The notes: generated from the letters alone by a model not told the origin. A stretch of DNA of 64,000 bases from Pseudomaricurvus hydrocarbonicus (GCF_011602365.1 NZ_JAAONZ010000004.1:372001-436000), one strand, 5' to 3'. Shown: positions 18,082 to 27,771, counted from the stretch's first letter. Translations and numbers: made by a program.

Positions 18082-19473
18082 TTATTCAGCAATAGAAATT
18101 GTTCGGAATAAAGCCCGCCCGTGGCGGTAAAAGCGGATGGGTAACAGGTTGTTCGGTGGCAATTGAGCCACAATTTTGGAGAACTCCTGCACAGAGGCGA
18201 CATCGTTAAAACCCAATTGGACAATGATGTCACCAGGCCTAAGGCCTGCTTTGGCCCCCGGCTCATTGGGCAGCACTTTAGTGACCACCACACCGCCGGC
18301 CAGCTGCCACTCTTTCATTGTCTGTTCATCGACGGGCTCGACCACAAGTCCCAGTCGCCCCCCGTCGATAGAATCAACAGGTTTTGAAGCTGCCGCCGCG
18401 TCACCGCCCAGAGTGCCCACTGTCACGGGAATATTGGTCTTCTTGCCCTCACGGATCACCGTCACCGGAACCGTCTCGCCCGGAGGCGTGCCCCCCACGG
18501 CATGAGGCAAATCACCGGAGGTCGAAATGGTCATGCCATCGAACTTGATAATAACATCCCCCACCTGAATTCCGGATTTCGCGGCTGGACCGCGAGGATC
18601 CATTTGAGCCACCAGTGCCCCCATGGGCTTGCTCAAACCAAATGAAGCCGCCAAATCACGATCCACCTCCTGAATCACAACCCCGAGCCAGCCTCGGTCT
18701 ACCCGTCCTTTCTCTTTAAGCTGGCTGACGACCTCTCGAGCCACACTCACAGGAATCGCAAACGACAGTCCAATGGAGCCGCCCGAGCGGGTATAAATCT
18801 GTGAGTTGATGCCGACCACCTCGCCATCGAGGTTAAACAAAGGCCCACCGGAATTGCCCGGGTTAATGGCCACATCGGTCTGAATAAAAGGGACGTAATT
18901 TTCGTTTCTTTCACTCGGAATGCTGCGACCAATGGCACTGACAATGCCCGCACTGGCGGAGAAATCGAGACCAAAAGGAGAGCCAATCGCCAACACCCAT
19001 TGGCCCACCTTCAAATCATCATCTTTGGCGAATTTAAGTGTCGGCAAGCCGGTAGCATCAACCTTGAGGAGCGCCAAATCCGATCGCTCATCGCTACCCA
19101 CTACCGTGGCACTGTATTCACGGCGGTCACTCAAGCGCACCTGAATCTCATCGGCGCCATCCACCACATGATTGTTGGTCAGGATGTAACCGTCTGCGGA
19201 GACAATAAAGCCAGAGCCCATAGACTGAACATTGCGCTCCGGCATGCCTCCAGGCGGTTCGAACAAGTGACGAAATATATCGGGCACGTCCTGGCGCCCC
19301 GGGGGCAACTGCATTCGCCCGCGAGCCTTAACGTGCTCGACAGTATTAATCTTGACCACAGCGGGGGACGTTGACTCAATCAAATCCGTAAAGTCAGGCA
19401 GGCCACTTCGCGCCTGAGCGCCCAAACTGATCACCAACAAGAAAAATGGCAAGTAAAATTGCTTAAACGTCAT
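18082..19473 (-). CDS. mucD: Periplasmic serine protease MucD (DegP/HtrA family)
   Basis: A 463-residue Do-like protease that degrades misfolded envelope proteins and restrains sigma-E signalling. It has a signal peptide (about 1-22, ending GAQA), a trypsin-like domain with triad H102 (TNNHVVDG), D132 (RSDLALLKVD) and S208 (NPGNSGGPL), and two PDZ domains (about 255-345 and 370-460). I start at the ATG at 19473, which has AGGAAG upstream; an in-frame TTG at 19497 would add eight residues before the signal peptide. It closes the rpoE-rseA-rseB-rseC-mucD cluster, the Pseudomonas algU-mucABCD order. Confidence 0.94.
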   Translation of the reverse strand: MTFKQFYLPFFLLVISLGAQARSGLPDFTDLIESTSPAVVKINTVEHVKARGRMQLPPGRQDVPDIFRHLFEPPGGMPERNVQSMGSGFIVSADGYILTNNHVVDGADEIQVRLSDRREYSATVVGSDERSDLALLKVDATGLPTLKFAKDDDLKVGQWVLAIGSPFGLDFSASAGIVSAIGRSIPSERNENYVPFIQTDVAINPGNSGGPLFNLDGEVVGINSQIYTRSGGSIGLSFAIPVSVAREVVSQLKEKGRVDRGWLGVVIQEVDRDLAASFGLSKPMGALVAQMDPRGPAAKSGIQVGDVIIKFDGMTISTSGDLPHAVGGTPPGETVPVTVIREGKKTNIPVTVGTLGGDAAAASKPVDSIDGGRLGLVVEPVDEQTMKEWQLAGGVVVTKVLPNEPGAKAGLRPGDIIVQLGFNDVASVQEFSKIVAQLPPNNLLPIRFYRHGRALFRTISIAE

Positions 19474-19620
19474 GAACAACTTCCTTTCACTGAACAAACC
19501 AACTCATACAAACAGCCGCAGAAGCCTAAAATCAACTGCGAACCTATTTCATCGGCCGGTCTCAATACATAACCAGCACACACCAACCCGCGTCATTGCA
19601 CCGCGTCACTCGCTTATCGT

Positions 19621-20082
19621 TCATCTCGGGCACCAGCTGACCGGCTCCACGCCATCCATCAAAACAGGCTGCACACGACGATCATCTCGGTGCCGGTAGC
19701 TGTGCCAACGCACCCCTCCCCCTCCGACCAATAGCCCGGCCAGGGCAGAAACAATCACCCCGCCTTCCGACAGGTTGAAAGATTCCGCCATAAATACACC
19801 CGCCATCAGGGCCATCAGGGGCGTCAGGTAAACCAGCATGGAACCTCTTGCGACCACCTCCTCGGGGATGCCGATCTTGACCGTGTCGTGCAGGTGATAC
19901 TGGGAGGCATCGCGCCCATCGAGCAGCACGCGAATGAAGCTGGTTTTTCCACCCCACTTCGCCACGAGACTCTGGCCACAACCTTTTTCAGCGGAGCACG
20001 ATTCGCAGGTAGAGCGCTGTATGGTTTCGACCCACAAACAGCCTTGATCAACCGCAACAACACGACCCACCTCTGTAATCAT
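19621..20082 (-). CDS. rseC: Sigma-E regulator RseC/MucC
   Basis: A 153-residue inner-membrane protein of the RseC/MucC family, a modulator of sigma-E output. The N-terminal cytoplasmic part has the cysteine cluster STCESCSAEKGCG (about 24-36), typical of RseC, and two adjacent membrane helices span about 78-120. The C-terminus is short and basic (RHRDDRRVQP). It follows rseB by 109 nt in the conserved order. Confidence 0.9.
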   Translation of the reverse strand: MITEVGRVVAVDQGCLWVETIQRSTCESCSAEKGCGQSLVAKWGGKTSFIRVLLDGRDASQYHLHDTVKIGIPEEVVARGSMLVYLTPLMALMAGVFMAESFNLSEGGVIVSALAGLLVGGGGVRWHSYRHRDDRRVQPVLMDGVEPVSWCPR

Positions 20083-20191
20083 AAAGCGTCTCTCTTCCTT
20101 TTCTTTAGGCAGTAGCCATAAGCATTCAACAAGTCGATCTCAACGAAAACCGGCATGGCCGGCAACCCTACAGCAGCCATCGGATTTGCTA

Positions 20192-21250
20192 TCAGCGAGC
20201 CGGGCCACTCTCGGGCACTTTCCCGGCATCAGGAGTCTCACCTGTTAGCGCCGGGCCCCAATGAAGTGAATTGGCAATCCGCTGCGCGGTTCTGGCCGGA
20301 ATTTCACCCACCACCGTGACAGTATAAGGTGCGCTGTTGAGCATATGCTGCTGCATGTAGGCGACCGTTGCTCCCCGCTGGGCTTTCCCCTGAGCCGCAA
20401 CCTCTTTAGTCATTGGGCTTAAGAAAACCGAAAATGCGGATAACCCATCGGTAAACAGCTGCACCTCACCAACATCTTGCATCCGATAATTTCCCGCTGA
20501 AACGAAGCCGCTAGGGACCCAGGCGACACGCCACTCCATGTCATCCGACTCTCGATCGCAGGCACGCCACACTGAACGGTTGACGTCCGTCGTCGGTCCA
20601 ACCACATCTACCCAGCTGTCATCTGATATAAGGTCAATATCGGCAAACTGCAACCGCTCGAGAACCTGCCGATTCGCATTAAAGGTCATGGAAGCCAATG
20701 GCAGGAAGGTTTCCTTATCTATGGACAAGGTGTAGCCATAGCGGTAGTCGTCACGGGGCACTATTTGCAGAACATTCGCAGCTCGACCAGCAATCCGCTC
20801 TTCGTCTCTAATATAAAAGCGGTAATGCTGACCCAAACCGTGATAATCCCCTTCCAGCGCTGGAAACAACCCTCTCATCACCTGGTCAGCCGGCGACAGA
20901 CACTCCGTACTGCGGCCACTTCGCTCAATCCGACGAGAAGGTCCGTTCAGGTATTCCAGATGCTCATACTCATCCCCATCCATCACTCGGTGCGTCACCC
21001 GGAGAGTCTGCAAAGCACCACCGTACTCGTAAGTGAACAACCCTCGATAATCTCTCTCGCGGAGCGATTTGGACATGCTGGACAGGAGGCCAATGGCCTG
21101 ATCAGGCTTTTCCGCGGCGAATACCACTGGGGAAATGCCGACAAAAGGAAGCACAACAAAGGCAGTCAATAGACCCGCCAGGGGCCTGAAGAGAAAGCGA
21201 CGAGAGAGCACCCTCAGATTCAATGACATCACAGGACCAGGTTTCTCCAT
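20192..21250 (-). CDS. rseB: Sigma-E factor regulatory protein RseB/MucB
   Basis: A 352-residue periplasmic protein that binds the anti-sigma factor RseA and shields it from DegS until it senses lipoprotein or LPS signals. A signal peptide (about 8-44, ending VVFAAE) is followed by the LolA-like MucB/RseB N-domain (RDYRGLFTYEYGGALQTLRVTHR) and the small C-domain that contacts RseA. Possible starts are the ATGs at 21250 and 21229; a still longer reading to 21337 has no support. The 310-nt gap after rseA is unusually wide. Confidence 0.9.
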   Translation of the reverse strand: MEKPGPVMSLNLRVLSRRFLFRPLAGLLTAFVVLPFVGISPVVFAAEKPDQAIGLLSSMSKSLRERDYRGLFTYEYGGALQTLRVTHRVMDGDEYEHLEYLNGPSRRIERSGRSTECLSPADQVMRGLFPALEGDYHGLGQHYRFYIRDEERIAGRAANVLQIVPRDDYRYGYTLSIDKETFLPLASMTFNANRQVLERLQFADIDLISDDSWVDVVGPTTDVNRSVWRACDRESDDMEWRVAWVPSGFVSAGNYRMQDVGEVQLFTDGLSAFSVFLSPMTKEVAAQGKAQRGATVAYMQQHMLNSAPYTVTVVGEIPARTAQRIANSLHWGPALTGETPDAGKVPESGPAR

Positions 21251-21560
21251 GTAACTAACTTTCTGGCAATAGGAAGTAAGACAATAGGGTAAACAGCGAG
21301 ACCATGTTTGGTTGGTATCGATGTTGAGTTTAAACATATTTTAGTTAACACAAACTTTAGTGAGAAAGAAAGTGCCGATCCTTTTACCCAGCGGTCAATT
21401 AGGCCTCGACTGTGAAGCCTGATCAACGAGTAAGTATTGGCCGGATCGACGCCCCAAAAGCCTTTACTGCAGCCTGCAGGGCGAAGCGCGAAGAAGTACG
21501 TGCGGGACGGCCCTGACAAATTCGCCAAGCCATCATCGCTCAGTTGATTTCAGCAATCAA
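21251..21560 (-). other. 310-nt spacer between rseA and rseB
   Basis: In most relatives these genes nearly touch. No convincing gene, promoter or terminator is visible. One minus-strand open frame crosses it but has no RBS or recognisable content. Confidence 0.5.
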
Positions 21561-22271
21561 TCATTCCGTGTCAGCGGGAACGCGGGCATAAGGCATCATG
21601 CCCCGACTGCTGTTTAATGCAGCATGCCCCGCGTGAACCTCCATCACCCGTTGCAAGTACGCCTGAACTTCAGGGGTTGGAGGCTGAGCAGGTAAAGCCG
21701 ACTGAGCCTTGGTCACTACCGGGTAATATTGAGCTCGGGATTCCTGCACCGGCATACGCTGATGGGAACTTACCGTACGGGCAGTTAATGACGGGGTCTG
21801 AAATCCAGCAGGCAGTGTTGCCGCAGGAGTCGGTAATTGAAGCTCTGGGGACCCATTAACATTGCCACCTTTCGCCACTTCTACCGCTGCAGATCCTGTC
21901 CCGCCGACGTCCGTCAACTGTGTAGTGAGTACCATAACAGCAGCAACGGAAGCCGCCACCGCCACTTTTCCGAGGTTTTGTACCCAACCTGAACGCTTTG
22001 AATCGGCCGCAGGCATTTGATGTACCTCTTCGGCATCAATGGCTTCACGGATGGCGGAAGATAAATCGATCTGCGGTGCCGAGGGGGCGTCATTACGCAG
22101 AACAGAACTGATAATCTGGTAACGACTCCAAGTATGGCGAATACTCTCATCCGACTCACTGGCCTTCAAAACCCGATGAAGCTCCAGCTCAGACACTTCC
22201 CCATCGACCAGGGCCGATACAGATTCTTTCATGTCTGCCACACGTTGCTTATGTTTCGAATGCTCTGCCAT
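21561..22271 (-). CDS. rseA: Anti-sigma-E factor RseA/MucA
   Basis: A 236-residue single-span anti-sigma factor. The cytoplasmic sigma-binding domain starts MKESVSALVDGEVSELELHRVLK and contains IRHTWSRYQIISSVLR, both family signatures. One membrane helix lies near residues 105-125 (KVAVAASVAAVMVLTTQL), and a periplasmic tail binds RseB. I use the ATG at 22271 with AGAGTGA upstream; an ATG at 22232 beginning directly at MKESV is an alternative. A sigma-E-type promoter 265 nt upstream could drive it separately from rpoE. Confidence 0.9.
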   Translation of the reverse strand: MAEHSKHKQRVADMKESVSALVDGEVSELELHRVLKASESDESIRHTWSRYQIISSVLRNDAPSAPQIDLSSAIREAIDAEEVHQMPAADSKRSGWVQNLGKVAVAASVAAVMVLTTQLTDVGGTGSAAVEVAKGGNVNGSPELQLPTPAATLPAGFQTPSLTARTVSSHQRMPVQESRAQYYPVVTKAQSALPAQPPTPEVQAYLQRVMEVHAGHAALNSSRGMMPYARVPADTE

Positions 22272-22535
22272 ATTAATCTGTTCACTCTTTATCGTGCTAT
22301 CAAACTGTCGATTTGTAAGTAAGTCTGCATTTATATGTGCTGACTCTTCACGCGTAATGTCTGGACAGCCCAATGGGTTGACTAAAAAACGTTATACACC
22401 TGAAACTACGCAACCTCGCGAAACCCTGCTCTTTTGGCCGGACCCAGGTTGTTACACCAGGCCGCGGACTCCGATTTAAGCCACAGAGATCAACTTCACA
22501 GAAAAACCCTTTTGGCCTCATGAGATTGTGTTCTC

Positions 22536-22562
22536 TATGACTGCCCCCGCGAGAGAAAGTTC
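22536..22562 (-). promoter_or_regulatory. Putative sigma-E promoter in front of rseA
   Basis: On the minus strand GAACTT (22557-22562), 16 nt, then TCATA (22536-22540). The -35 equals the sigma-E/AlgU consensus. The flanking bases GTGTGAACTT plus a TCTC stretch closely resemble the promoter upstream of rpoE. It lies in the 486-nt spacer between rpoE and rseA. Confidence 0.6.
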
Positions 22563-22757
22563 ACACTATATTCGCTTATGGCTGTCTTTTATCCGCCAAT
22601 CCAACGGAAAACTGCGCCCACAGAACATTTGCTGTGCGGCTGACGTACATTCACAGTGCCAGCCCTACCAATCCCGCTATCGCTATACTCCTGAAGATCC
22701 GGTTTTATGCCCTGACGCCAGAGCGCCTCATCGGTGCCACGCAGAACGCGCACAAAC

Positions 22758-23354
22758 TCAGCCTGCCGTTTCATCCACTAAATGCGCAATTCTCTTCTCG
22801 ATAGCATCCCGAGCCCGGAAAATACGAGACCGGACGGTTCCTACAGGACACCCCATAACATCAGCAATTTCTTCATAGCTAAGACCTTCGAACTCACGCA
22901 GGGTCACGGCAGTGCGAAGATCTTCCGGCAAATCCCTTATGGCACTGTCCACTTCGGCCTTTAATTCATCCCGAAAGAGGTTATTCTCCGGAGTGTCTAC
23001 ATCCTTCAACAGGTCACTGCCGGAATAGAACTCTGCATCCGCCACATCGACATCCGTTGCCGGCGGCCTTCTGCCACGGGAGACAAGATAGTTTTTAGCC
23101 GTATTAATGGCGATACGGTACAACCAGGTGTAAAACTGGCTATCGCCGCGGAAGTTCCCCAAGGCACGATAGGCCTTAATAAAGGCCTCCTGTACAACAT
23201 CGTATACCTCATGTGAATCATTTATGTAACGACTCACCACGGATATCATTTTGTGCTGGTATTTCAAAACCAATAAGTCGAATGCTCGCTTATCGCCCTT
23301 CTGAACCCGCTCCACAAGCTGTTGATCTGTTTCTGGCGCACGCTGCGCTGTCAT
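22758..23354 (-). CDS. rpoE: RNA polymerase sigma factor RpoE/AlgU (ECF sigma-E)
   Basis: A 198-residue extracytoplasmic-function sigma factor that transcribes envelope-stress genes. Region 2 (about 20-90) includes YDVVQEAFIKAYRAL and FYTWLYRIAINTAKNYL for the -10. Region 4 (about 135-190) contains LPEDLRTAVTLREFEGLSYEEIADVMGCPVGTVRSRIFRAR for the -35. I choose the ATG at 23354, which has GGAG 6 nt upstream; the ATG at 23366 is possible. A GAACTT-N16-TCTAG promoter lies about 180 nt upstream, consistent with autoregulation. Confidence 0.96.
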   Translation of the reverse strand: MTAQRAPETDQQLVERVQKGDKRAFDLLVLKYQHKMISVVSRYINDSHEVYDVVQEAFIKAYRALGNFRGDSQFYTWLYRIAINTAKNYLVSRGRRPPATDVDVADAEFYSGSDLLKDVDTPENNLFRDELKAEVDSAIRDLPEDLRTAVTLREFEGLSYEEIADVMGCPVGTVRSRIFRARDAIEKRIAHLVDETAG

Positions 23355-23530
23355 CCTGTTCTCCAAAACCTCTCATTTTTGCCAATTATGGTCACTTGTC
23401 ATGAACATCCTCTGAATATGCATGAACCAGGGTTCATCTTAAACGCTCCGCAGTGAACGTTTATTCCAACCAACAGCACCTATAACAAGCAGGGCAACAA
23501 CGACAAGACGCCCTATTATTGATTCTGAAA

Positions 23531-23557
23531 CTAGACTGCAGGCGAGATGAGAAGTTC
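23531..23557 (-). promoter_or_regulatory. Putative autoregulatory sigma-E promoter of rpoE
   Basis: On the minus strand GAACTT (23552-23557), a 16-nt spacer and TCTAG (23531-23535) match the sigma-E/AlgU consensus. Transcription would begin near 23524, giving a leader of about 170 nt. The rest of 23355-23797 is AT-rich and I see no gene in it. Confidence 0.7.
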
Positions 23558-23797
23558 ACACCTGCCCAACAAACATTTACGCGACAAGTGTCCCGGGCAC
23601 AAATAACACACAATAAGACCATGTTTAACGCAAATTTTGCTACAGCTTAGCAATTTTCACCTCTGATGAAGTAAATTCTACTCTTTAACAGAAGCGATTG
23701 CCTCTTAAACCGCCCGAAAAGGCAATACCACCGCGAGCACGGCATGTATATACTAGCCGCCTTTCACCGGTAAGTTCAGGGAACACAGGCATAAACT

Positions 23798-25420
23798 ATG
23801 CGTAGCCGTCACCACCTACACGATGTCTTGATTATTGGCAGCGGAGCCGCAGGTCTCACGCTTGCACTCAATTTGGCCGACACTGCAAAAGTGGCGGTTC
23901 TCAGCAAAGGCGCCCTCAACGAAGGGTCAACCTGGTTCGCCCAGGGCGGCATTGCCGCTGTACTGGACGACAACGACTCCATCGAGGCTCACATTGAAGA
24001 CACCCTCAACGCTGGTGCCGGCCTCTGCCATGAAAGCAGCGTGCGCTTTACCGTGGAAAGGGGCAAAGCCGCCATTCAATGGCTTATCGACCAGGGCGTT
24101 AGCTTTACCAAACAACAGGACGGACCGGACTACCACCTGACCAAAGAAGGCGGTCACAGCCATCGACGCATTATTCACAGTGCCGATGCCACCGGGCGAG
24201 CCGTTCATACAACCCTGATCGAGAAAGTCCAGAAACACGAAAACCTGGATCTGTTCGAACATCACATCGCCGTTGACCTGCTGACACAGCCCGACACCCG
24301 CAGCGGAAAAGTCCGCTGCAGCGGAGCTTATGTGTACAACCGCAATCAGGATTGCGTCGATGTATTCCAGGCCAAAGCCGTTATTCTGGCAACCGGCGGA
24401 GCCAGCAAGGTGTACCTGTACTCCAGCAACCCCGACAGCGCCAGCGGAGATGGTATTGCCATGGCCTGGCGAGCGGGCTGTCGCATCGCCAACATGGAGT
24501 TTAATCAGTTCCATCCGACCTGCCTGTATCACCCCAAAGCCGGTTCATTTTTGGTCACTGAAGCTCTGCGCGGCGAAGGAGCACACCTTAAATTGCCCAA
24601 TGGCGAGCGTTTCATGCAGCGTTTCGACGAAAGAGGCGAATTGGCGCCTCGCGACATCGTGGCCCGAGCGATTGACCACGAGATGAAACGTCTTGGCAGC
24701 GACTGCCTGTACCTGGACATCAGTCACAAACCCGCAGAGTTCATCAGTGAACACTTTCCGACAGTGAAAGCCCGGTGCCTGGAGTTCGGCATTGATATTA
24801 CCAAGCAGGCCATCCCCGTCGTTCCGGCGGCACATTACACCTGTGGTGGCGTGGTGGTTAACCATCACGGGCAAACTGACCTGGACCAGCTTTACGCCAT
24901 TGGCGAAACCTCATTCACGGGCCTGCACGGCGCCAACCGCATGGCCAGCAACTCACTGCTGGAATGCGTCGTTTACGCTCAAGCGGCCGCCGAACACATT
25001 GCCGAGACCCTGGGTAACATTGATGCCCCCGGCAAGGCCCCGGCCTGGGATGACTCCCGGGTCACTAACTCCGACGAAGATGTGGTTATTTCCCACAACT
25101 GGGATGAACTGCGTCGATTTATGTGGGATTACGTAGGTATTGTCCGCACCCGCAAGCGCCTTGAGCGTGCAACGCACCGCATCAAACTGCTGCAAAAAGA
25201 AATTCAGGAGTACTACAGCAATTATCAGGTCGGCAACGACCTGATCGAACTGCGCAACCTCGCCATGATCGCCGAACTCATCATCCGCTCGGCCATGGAA
25301 CGCAAAGAAAGTCGGGGACTGCACTACTCTCTGGATCATCCCAACAATTCTTCCATTGCCCGAGATACGATTTTGGTGCCGACGAATTTCGCCGCCCAGG
25401 AGATTTTTGTCCGAAGTTAA
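23798..25420 (+). CDS. nadB: L-aspartate oxidase NadB
   Basis: A 540-residue FAD enzyme that oxidises L-aspartate to iminoaspartate, the first step of NAD synthesis. The dinucleotide-binding motif [15 protein letters not shown] lies at residues 12-26. Further signatures are [33 protein letters not shown] with the catalytic Arg, HPTCLYHP and the succinate-dehydrogenase-like [10 protein letters not shown]. The helical C-terminal domain begins near 430. Length equals E. coli NadB. It is divergent from rpoE, the usual gammaproteobacterial arrangement. Confidence 0.96.
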   Translation: MRSRHHLHDVLIIGSGAAGLTLALNLADTAKVAVLSKGALNEGSTWFAQGGIAAVLDDNDSIEAHIEDTLNAGAGLCHESSVRFTVERGKAAIQWLIDQGVSFTKQQDGPDYHLTKEGGHSHRRIIHSADATGRAVHTTLIEKVQKHENLDLFEHHIAVDLLTQPDTRSGKVRCSGAYVYNRNQDCVDVFQAKAVILATGGASKVYLYSSNPDSASGDGIAMAWRAGCRIANMEFNQFHPTCLYHPKAGSFLVTEALRGEGAHLKLPNGERFMQRFDERGELAPRDIVARAIDHEMKRLGSDCLYLDISHKPAEFISEHFPTVKARCLEFGIDITKQAIPVVPAAHYTCGGVVVNHHGQTDLDQLYAIGETSFTGLHGANRMASNSLLECVVYAQAAAEHIAETLGNIDAPGKAPAWDDSRVTNSDEDVVISHNWDELRRFMWDYVGIVRTRKRLERATHRIKLLQKEIQEYYSNYQVGNDLIELRNLAMIAELIIRSAMERKESRGLHYSLDHPNNSSIARDTILVPTNFAAQEIFVRS

Positions 25421-25480
25421 CGCCTGTGAATGGCCTTTGATGGGGTTGATGGCCTTGTGATAATGGCAGCCACGCCCTCA

Positions 25481-26311
25481 TCACAAGTCGCCCTCGACCC
25501 GTTTAACCTTTGGCAACACTTGAGGACAAGGCTTTACCCTGGGCCCCGAGAAATCTTCAGAGCGCAACAACCTCAGGGCTTCAGGGCTGGCACTGTCCGG
25601 CCACAACAAGAGGCTCCGCCACCGTCGCTGCCCCTGCGCCCGATAGTGCAACTGCAGCCACCAGGGGGCCAATTGCCAGCCCCTGACAACCTCGAGCCGA
25701 AGACGGGGCACGGCCTTTGCGGTCTGACGCCCACCCATCCCGGCGGCAAGCAATGGGTCAGCATCGGCCCTACCCTGAATTCCCGCAAAACCACAGCGGG
25801 CTGACTCCCCGTCAACGCGCATCTGAGTGGCGGCTCCCTGTGCCATCGACAACCCCCGTGCATCAATCAACCAGCTGCCCACAGGATTGCGCGCCAAATA
25901 GCGATAACCCCACGCCGCCAGAAGCAGGACAAGCAGACACCAGATCAGCAACCCCAGCCCCGCCAGGGCAGAGAGACAGCCAGCCGCCAGGGCCAGACAC
26001 GACATCAACAGATGAGTGGCCCGGGCCATGTTTGATGGTCTGATCTCAATGACATTTGATCCTGAAAAAACACCCGCAGGGCGCAGGTTCGCGCCCGGGG
26101 CAGGAACCCTGGCGGCTGACAGTGAATCGCCCTGGTATGGATCCGCAGGCTGGAGGGGAAGGTTTTCGCCAGCACCGGGGCCGACTTCGCTCAGGCGCCT
26201 GACAGCGGCCTTTCGCGTTCGAACCCTGCTGATAAGGCCGCTAACAGCCGCAAAGACAAGCCTTCGCTGCCGAGTGATGATCTTTTTAAACTTGCATCCC
26301 GGTATGGCCAC
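25481..26311 (-). CDS. ygfX: YgfX-like membrane protein (CptA family) with long N-terminal extension
   Basis: A 276-residue frame whose C-terminal two-thirds resembles YgfX, the small inner-membrane partner of SdhE. The core starts with VIEIRPSNMARATHLLM, two adjacent membrane helices follow (about residues 98-135), and the soluble tail ends LLWPDSASPEALRLLRSEDF. YgfX is usually about 135-150 residues. The only conventional starts are the GTG at 26311, which overlaps sdhE by 26 nt and adds about 90 Arg/Pro/Ala-rich residues, and the ATG at the Met in PSNMARA, which clips the conserved N-terminus. The true start is therefore uncertain. Downstream of sdhE as in E. coli. Confidence 0.62.
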   Translation of the reverse strand: MAIPGCKFKKIITRQRRLVFAAVSGLISRVRTRKAAVRRLSEVGPGAGENLPLQPADPYQGDSLSAARVPAPGANLRPAGVFSGSNVIEIRPSNMARATHLLMSCLALAAGCLSALAGLGLLIWCLLVLLLAAWGYRYLARNPVGSWLIDARGLSMAQGAATQMRVDGESARCGFAGIQGRADADPLLAAGMGGRQTAKAVPRLRLEVVRGWQLAPWWLQLHYRAQGQRRWRSLLLWPDSASPEALRLLRSEDFSGPRVKPCPQVLPKVKRVEGDL

Positions 26312-26531
26312 GTACGATATCCACTATCTTTTTGATCTCTGGATCCTCTGGTTCATGACGATGAATAAACCAGTTAAACATATCCTGATCTTCGCAATCC
26401 ATTAATTCCCAATACCGCTCTTTATCTTCCTGCGGCAGATCATCATAGACATTTTCCAGAAAAGGCTGCAACACCAGATCCAACTCCAGCATGCCGCGGC
26501 GACTGGCCCAAAACAGACGGTTTTTGTCCAT
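26286..26531 (-). CDS. sdhE: FAD assembly factor SdhE
   Basis: An 81-residue protein that promotes covalent FAD attachment to succinate dehydrogenase SdhA and fumarate reductase. The family motif is present as RRGMLELDLVLQPFL (about 11-25), containing the essential RGxxE, and YDDLPQEDKERYWELMDCEDQDMFNWF follows typical SdhE wording. Length is close to the E. coli protein (88). It overlaps the start of the ygfX-like gene and is divergent from ygfZ, giving the common ygfZ/sdhE-ygfX arrangement. Confidence 0.95.
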   Translation of the reverse strand: MDKNRLFWASRRGMLELDLVLQPFLENVYDDLPQEDKERYWELMDCEDQDMFNWFIHRHEPEDPEIKKIVDIVRGHTGMQV

Positions 26532-26838
26532 GAAAGTAACCTACTTAGTTAATAGCTCAAAATGGGTATTTGCTCAAAACAATGAGCCATGTGCTTAAAA
26601 ATAAGGGGCGCATTATACCCCCAGACCCGCCGGGCCGCGAGCCAAGCCTGTCATTCTTGGGGATTTACAAAAGACCAGACTAAATAGAGGCAGCCCGGGA
26701 GTGCCAGAGCATGAACTACTTATGCTAAACTGAAGTGTAAACTTTAACGTATGTTCTCTCTTGTTATAGATCTATTCCCCATCGCGCTATAACCCACCTA
26801 CCGATTAACCGCACATAAACACTGAAAGCCCGAACTCT
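26532..26838. other. Divergent promoter region between sdhE and ygfZ
   Basis: This 307-nt spacer must carry promoters for both genes. A minus-strand TATAAT (26612-26617) would serve sdhE, though no good -35 is visible. AT-rich sequence at 26712-26750 could serve ygfZ. I see no gene here. Confidence 0.4.
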
Positions 26839-27771
26839 ATGAACCCAGATATACCGAACCTCATAGCCCTTCCCCATATCGGTCTGCTGCAGATACAAGG
26901 GCCTGATGCGACGAAATTCTTGCAGGGTCAGGTCACCAATGACATCAACGCCTGCACACCGGAGCAATGGCAACACAATGCTCACTGCAGCCCAAAGGGA
27001 CGCATGATTGCCAATTTCGACAACGTCAGAATCGATGAACAAACGCTGCTCATCGGCGTGCAAAAGGATCCCTTGAACGCCCTGCAGACGTCTCTGGGCA
27101 AATACATTGTGTTCTCTAAAGCCAAGTTAGCGGATGTCAGCGAGCACTATCAGCTGGTCGGCCTGCTAGGTGTTGATGTTACAAACTGGGCCAAGCAGCA
27201 CCTGGGCATTGATTTTGTCGCCGGGATGACCGCCGTGCAGAAAGACGGAGCGGTATACCTAAAACGGGATGAGGAGCGAATTGAGTGCTGGTTCCCTCAA
27301 AGCGGCTCTTTGCCGGATGCGTTACGCAATGTGGCCCTGTCGGAAAACACGACAGGCTGGTGCCAGAAAGACATCGAACTTGGCCGCGGCTGGGTAACAG
27401 CAGCCACCGTGGATGAATTCTTACCGCAGTTTCTCAATCTTCAAACAGCCGCCATCAACGGTGTGAGCTTTAAAAAAGGCTGCTACACCGGACAGGAAAT
27501 CGTTGCCCGCATGCACTACAAGGGTAAATTGAAACGTCACTTGTACCGTTTCGAGCTCAGCGGCAACACGCCGGCTGCGGCGGGCTCCAGCCTCTTTACT
27601 GACAACAGCAAGCAATCTGCCGGCACCGTCGTCAACAGCGTCTGCTGCGATGGCAAAGTGCAACTGCTGGCGGTAACCACGGAAGATGCGGTAAAAGGCG
27701 GGGCTCTGACGCTCGATCAGGATTCTCGGGACACTTTAACGCTGTTACCCCTGCCTTATGAGGTCGAGTAG
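26839..27771 (+). CDS. ygfZ: Folate-binding iron-sulfur assembly/tRNA-modification protein YgfZ
   Basis: A 310-residue GcvT-like protein that binds tetrahydrofolate and supports certain iron-sulfur enzymes such as MiaB. The family signature KGCYTGQE is present near residues 213-220, including the conserved cysteine at 215. The N-terminal segment GPDATKFLQGQVTNDI matches the GcvT-like fold. Length is close to the E. coli protein (326). It is divergent from sdhE. A 21-nt duplication of its last codons follows its stop. Confidence 0.94.
   Translation: MNPDIPNLIALPHIGLLQIQGPDATKFLQGQVTNDINACTPEQWQHNAHCSPKGRMIANFDNVRIDEQTLLIGVQKDPLNALQTSLGKYIVFSKAKLADVSEHYQLVGLLGVDVTNWAKQHLGIDFVAGMTAVQKDGAVYLKRDEERIECWFPQSGSLPDALRNVALSENTTGWCQKDIELGRGWVTAATVDEFLPQFLNLQTAAINGVSFKKGCYTGQEIVARMHYKGKLKRHLYRFELSGNTPAAAGSSLFTDNSKQSAGTVVNSVCCDGKVQLLAVTTEDAVKGGALTLDQDSRDTLTLLPLPYEVE

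Noticed and set aside
21229-21528. Minus-strand 99-codon frame in the rseA-rseB gap
   Set aside because: No RBS, mixed composition and overlap with the rseB start; the spacer is left as non-coding.
22589-22774. Minus-strand 61-codon frame overlapping the rpoE stop
   Set aside because: It overlaps rpoE by 17 nt without an RBS and has no recognisable content; the spacer is better explained by the sigma-E promoter.
26016-26405. Plus-strand 129-codon frame opposite ygfX and sdhE
   Set aside because: It runs antisense to the conserved sdhE and ygfX-like genes and looks like a GC-driven shadow.
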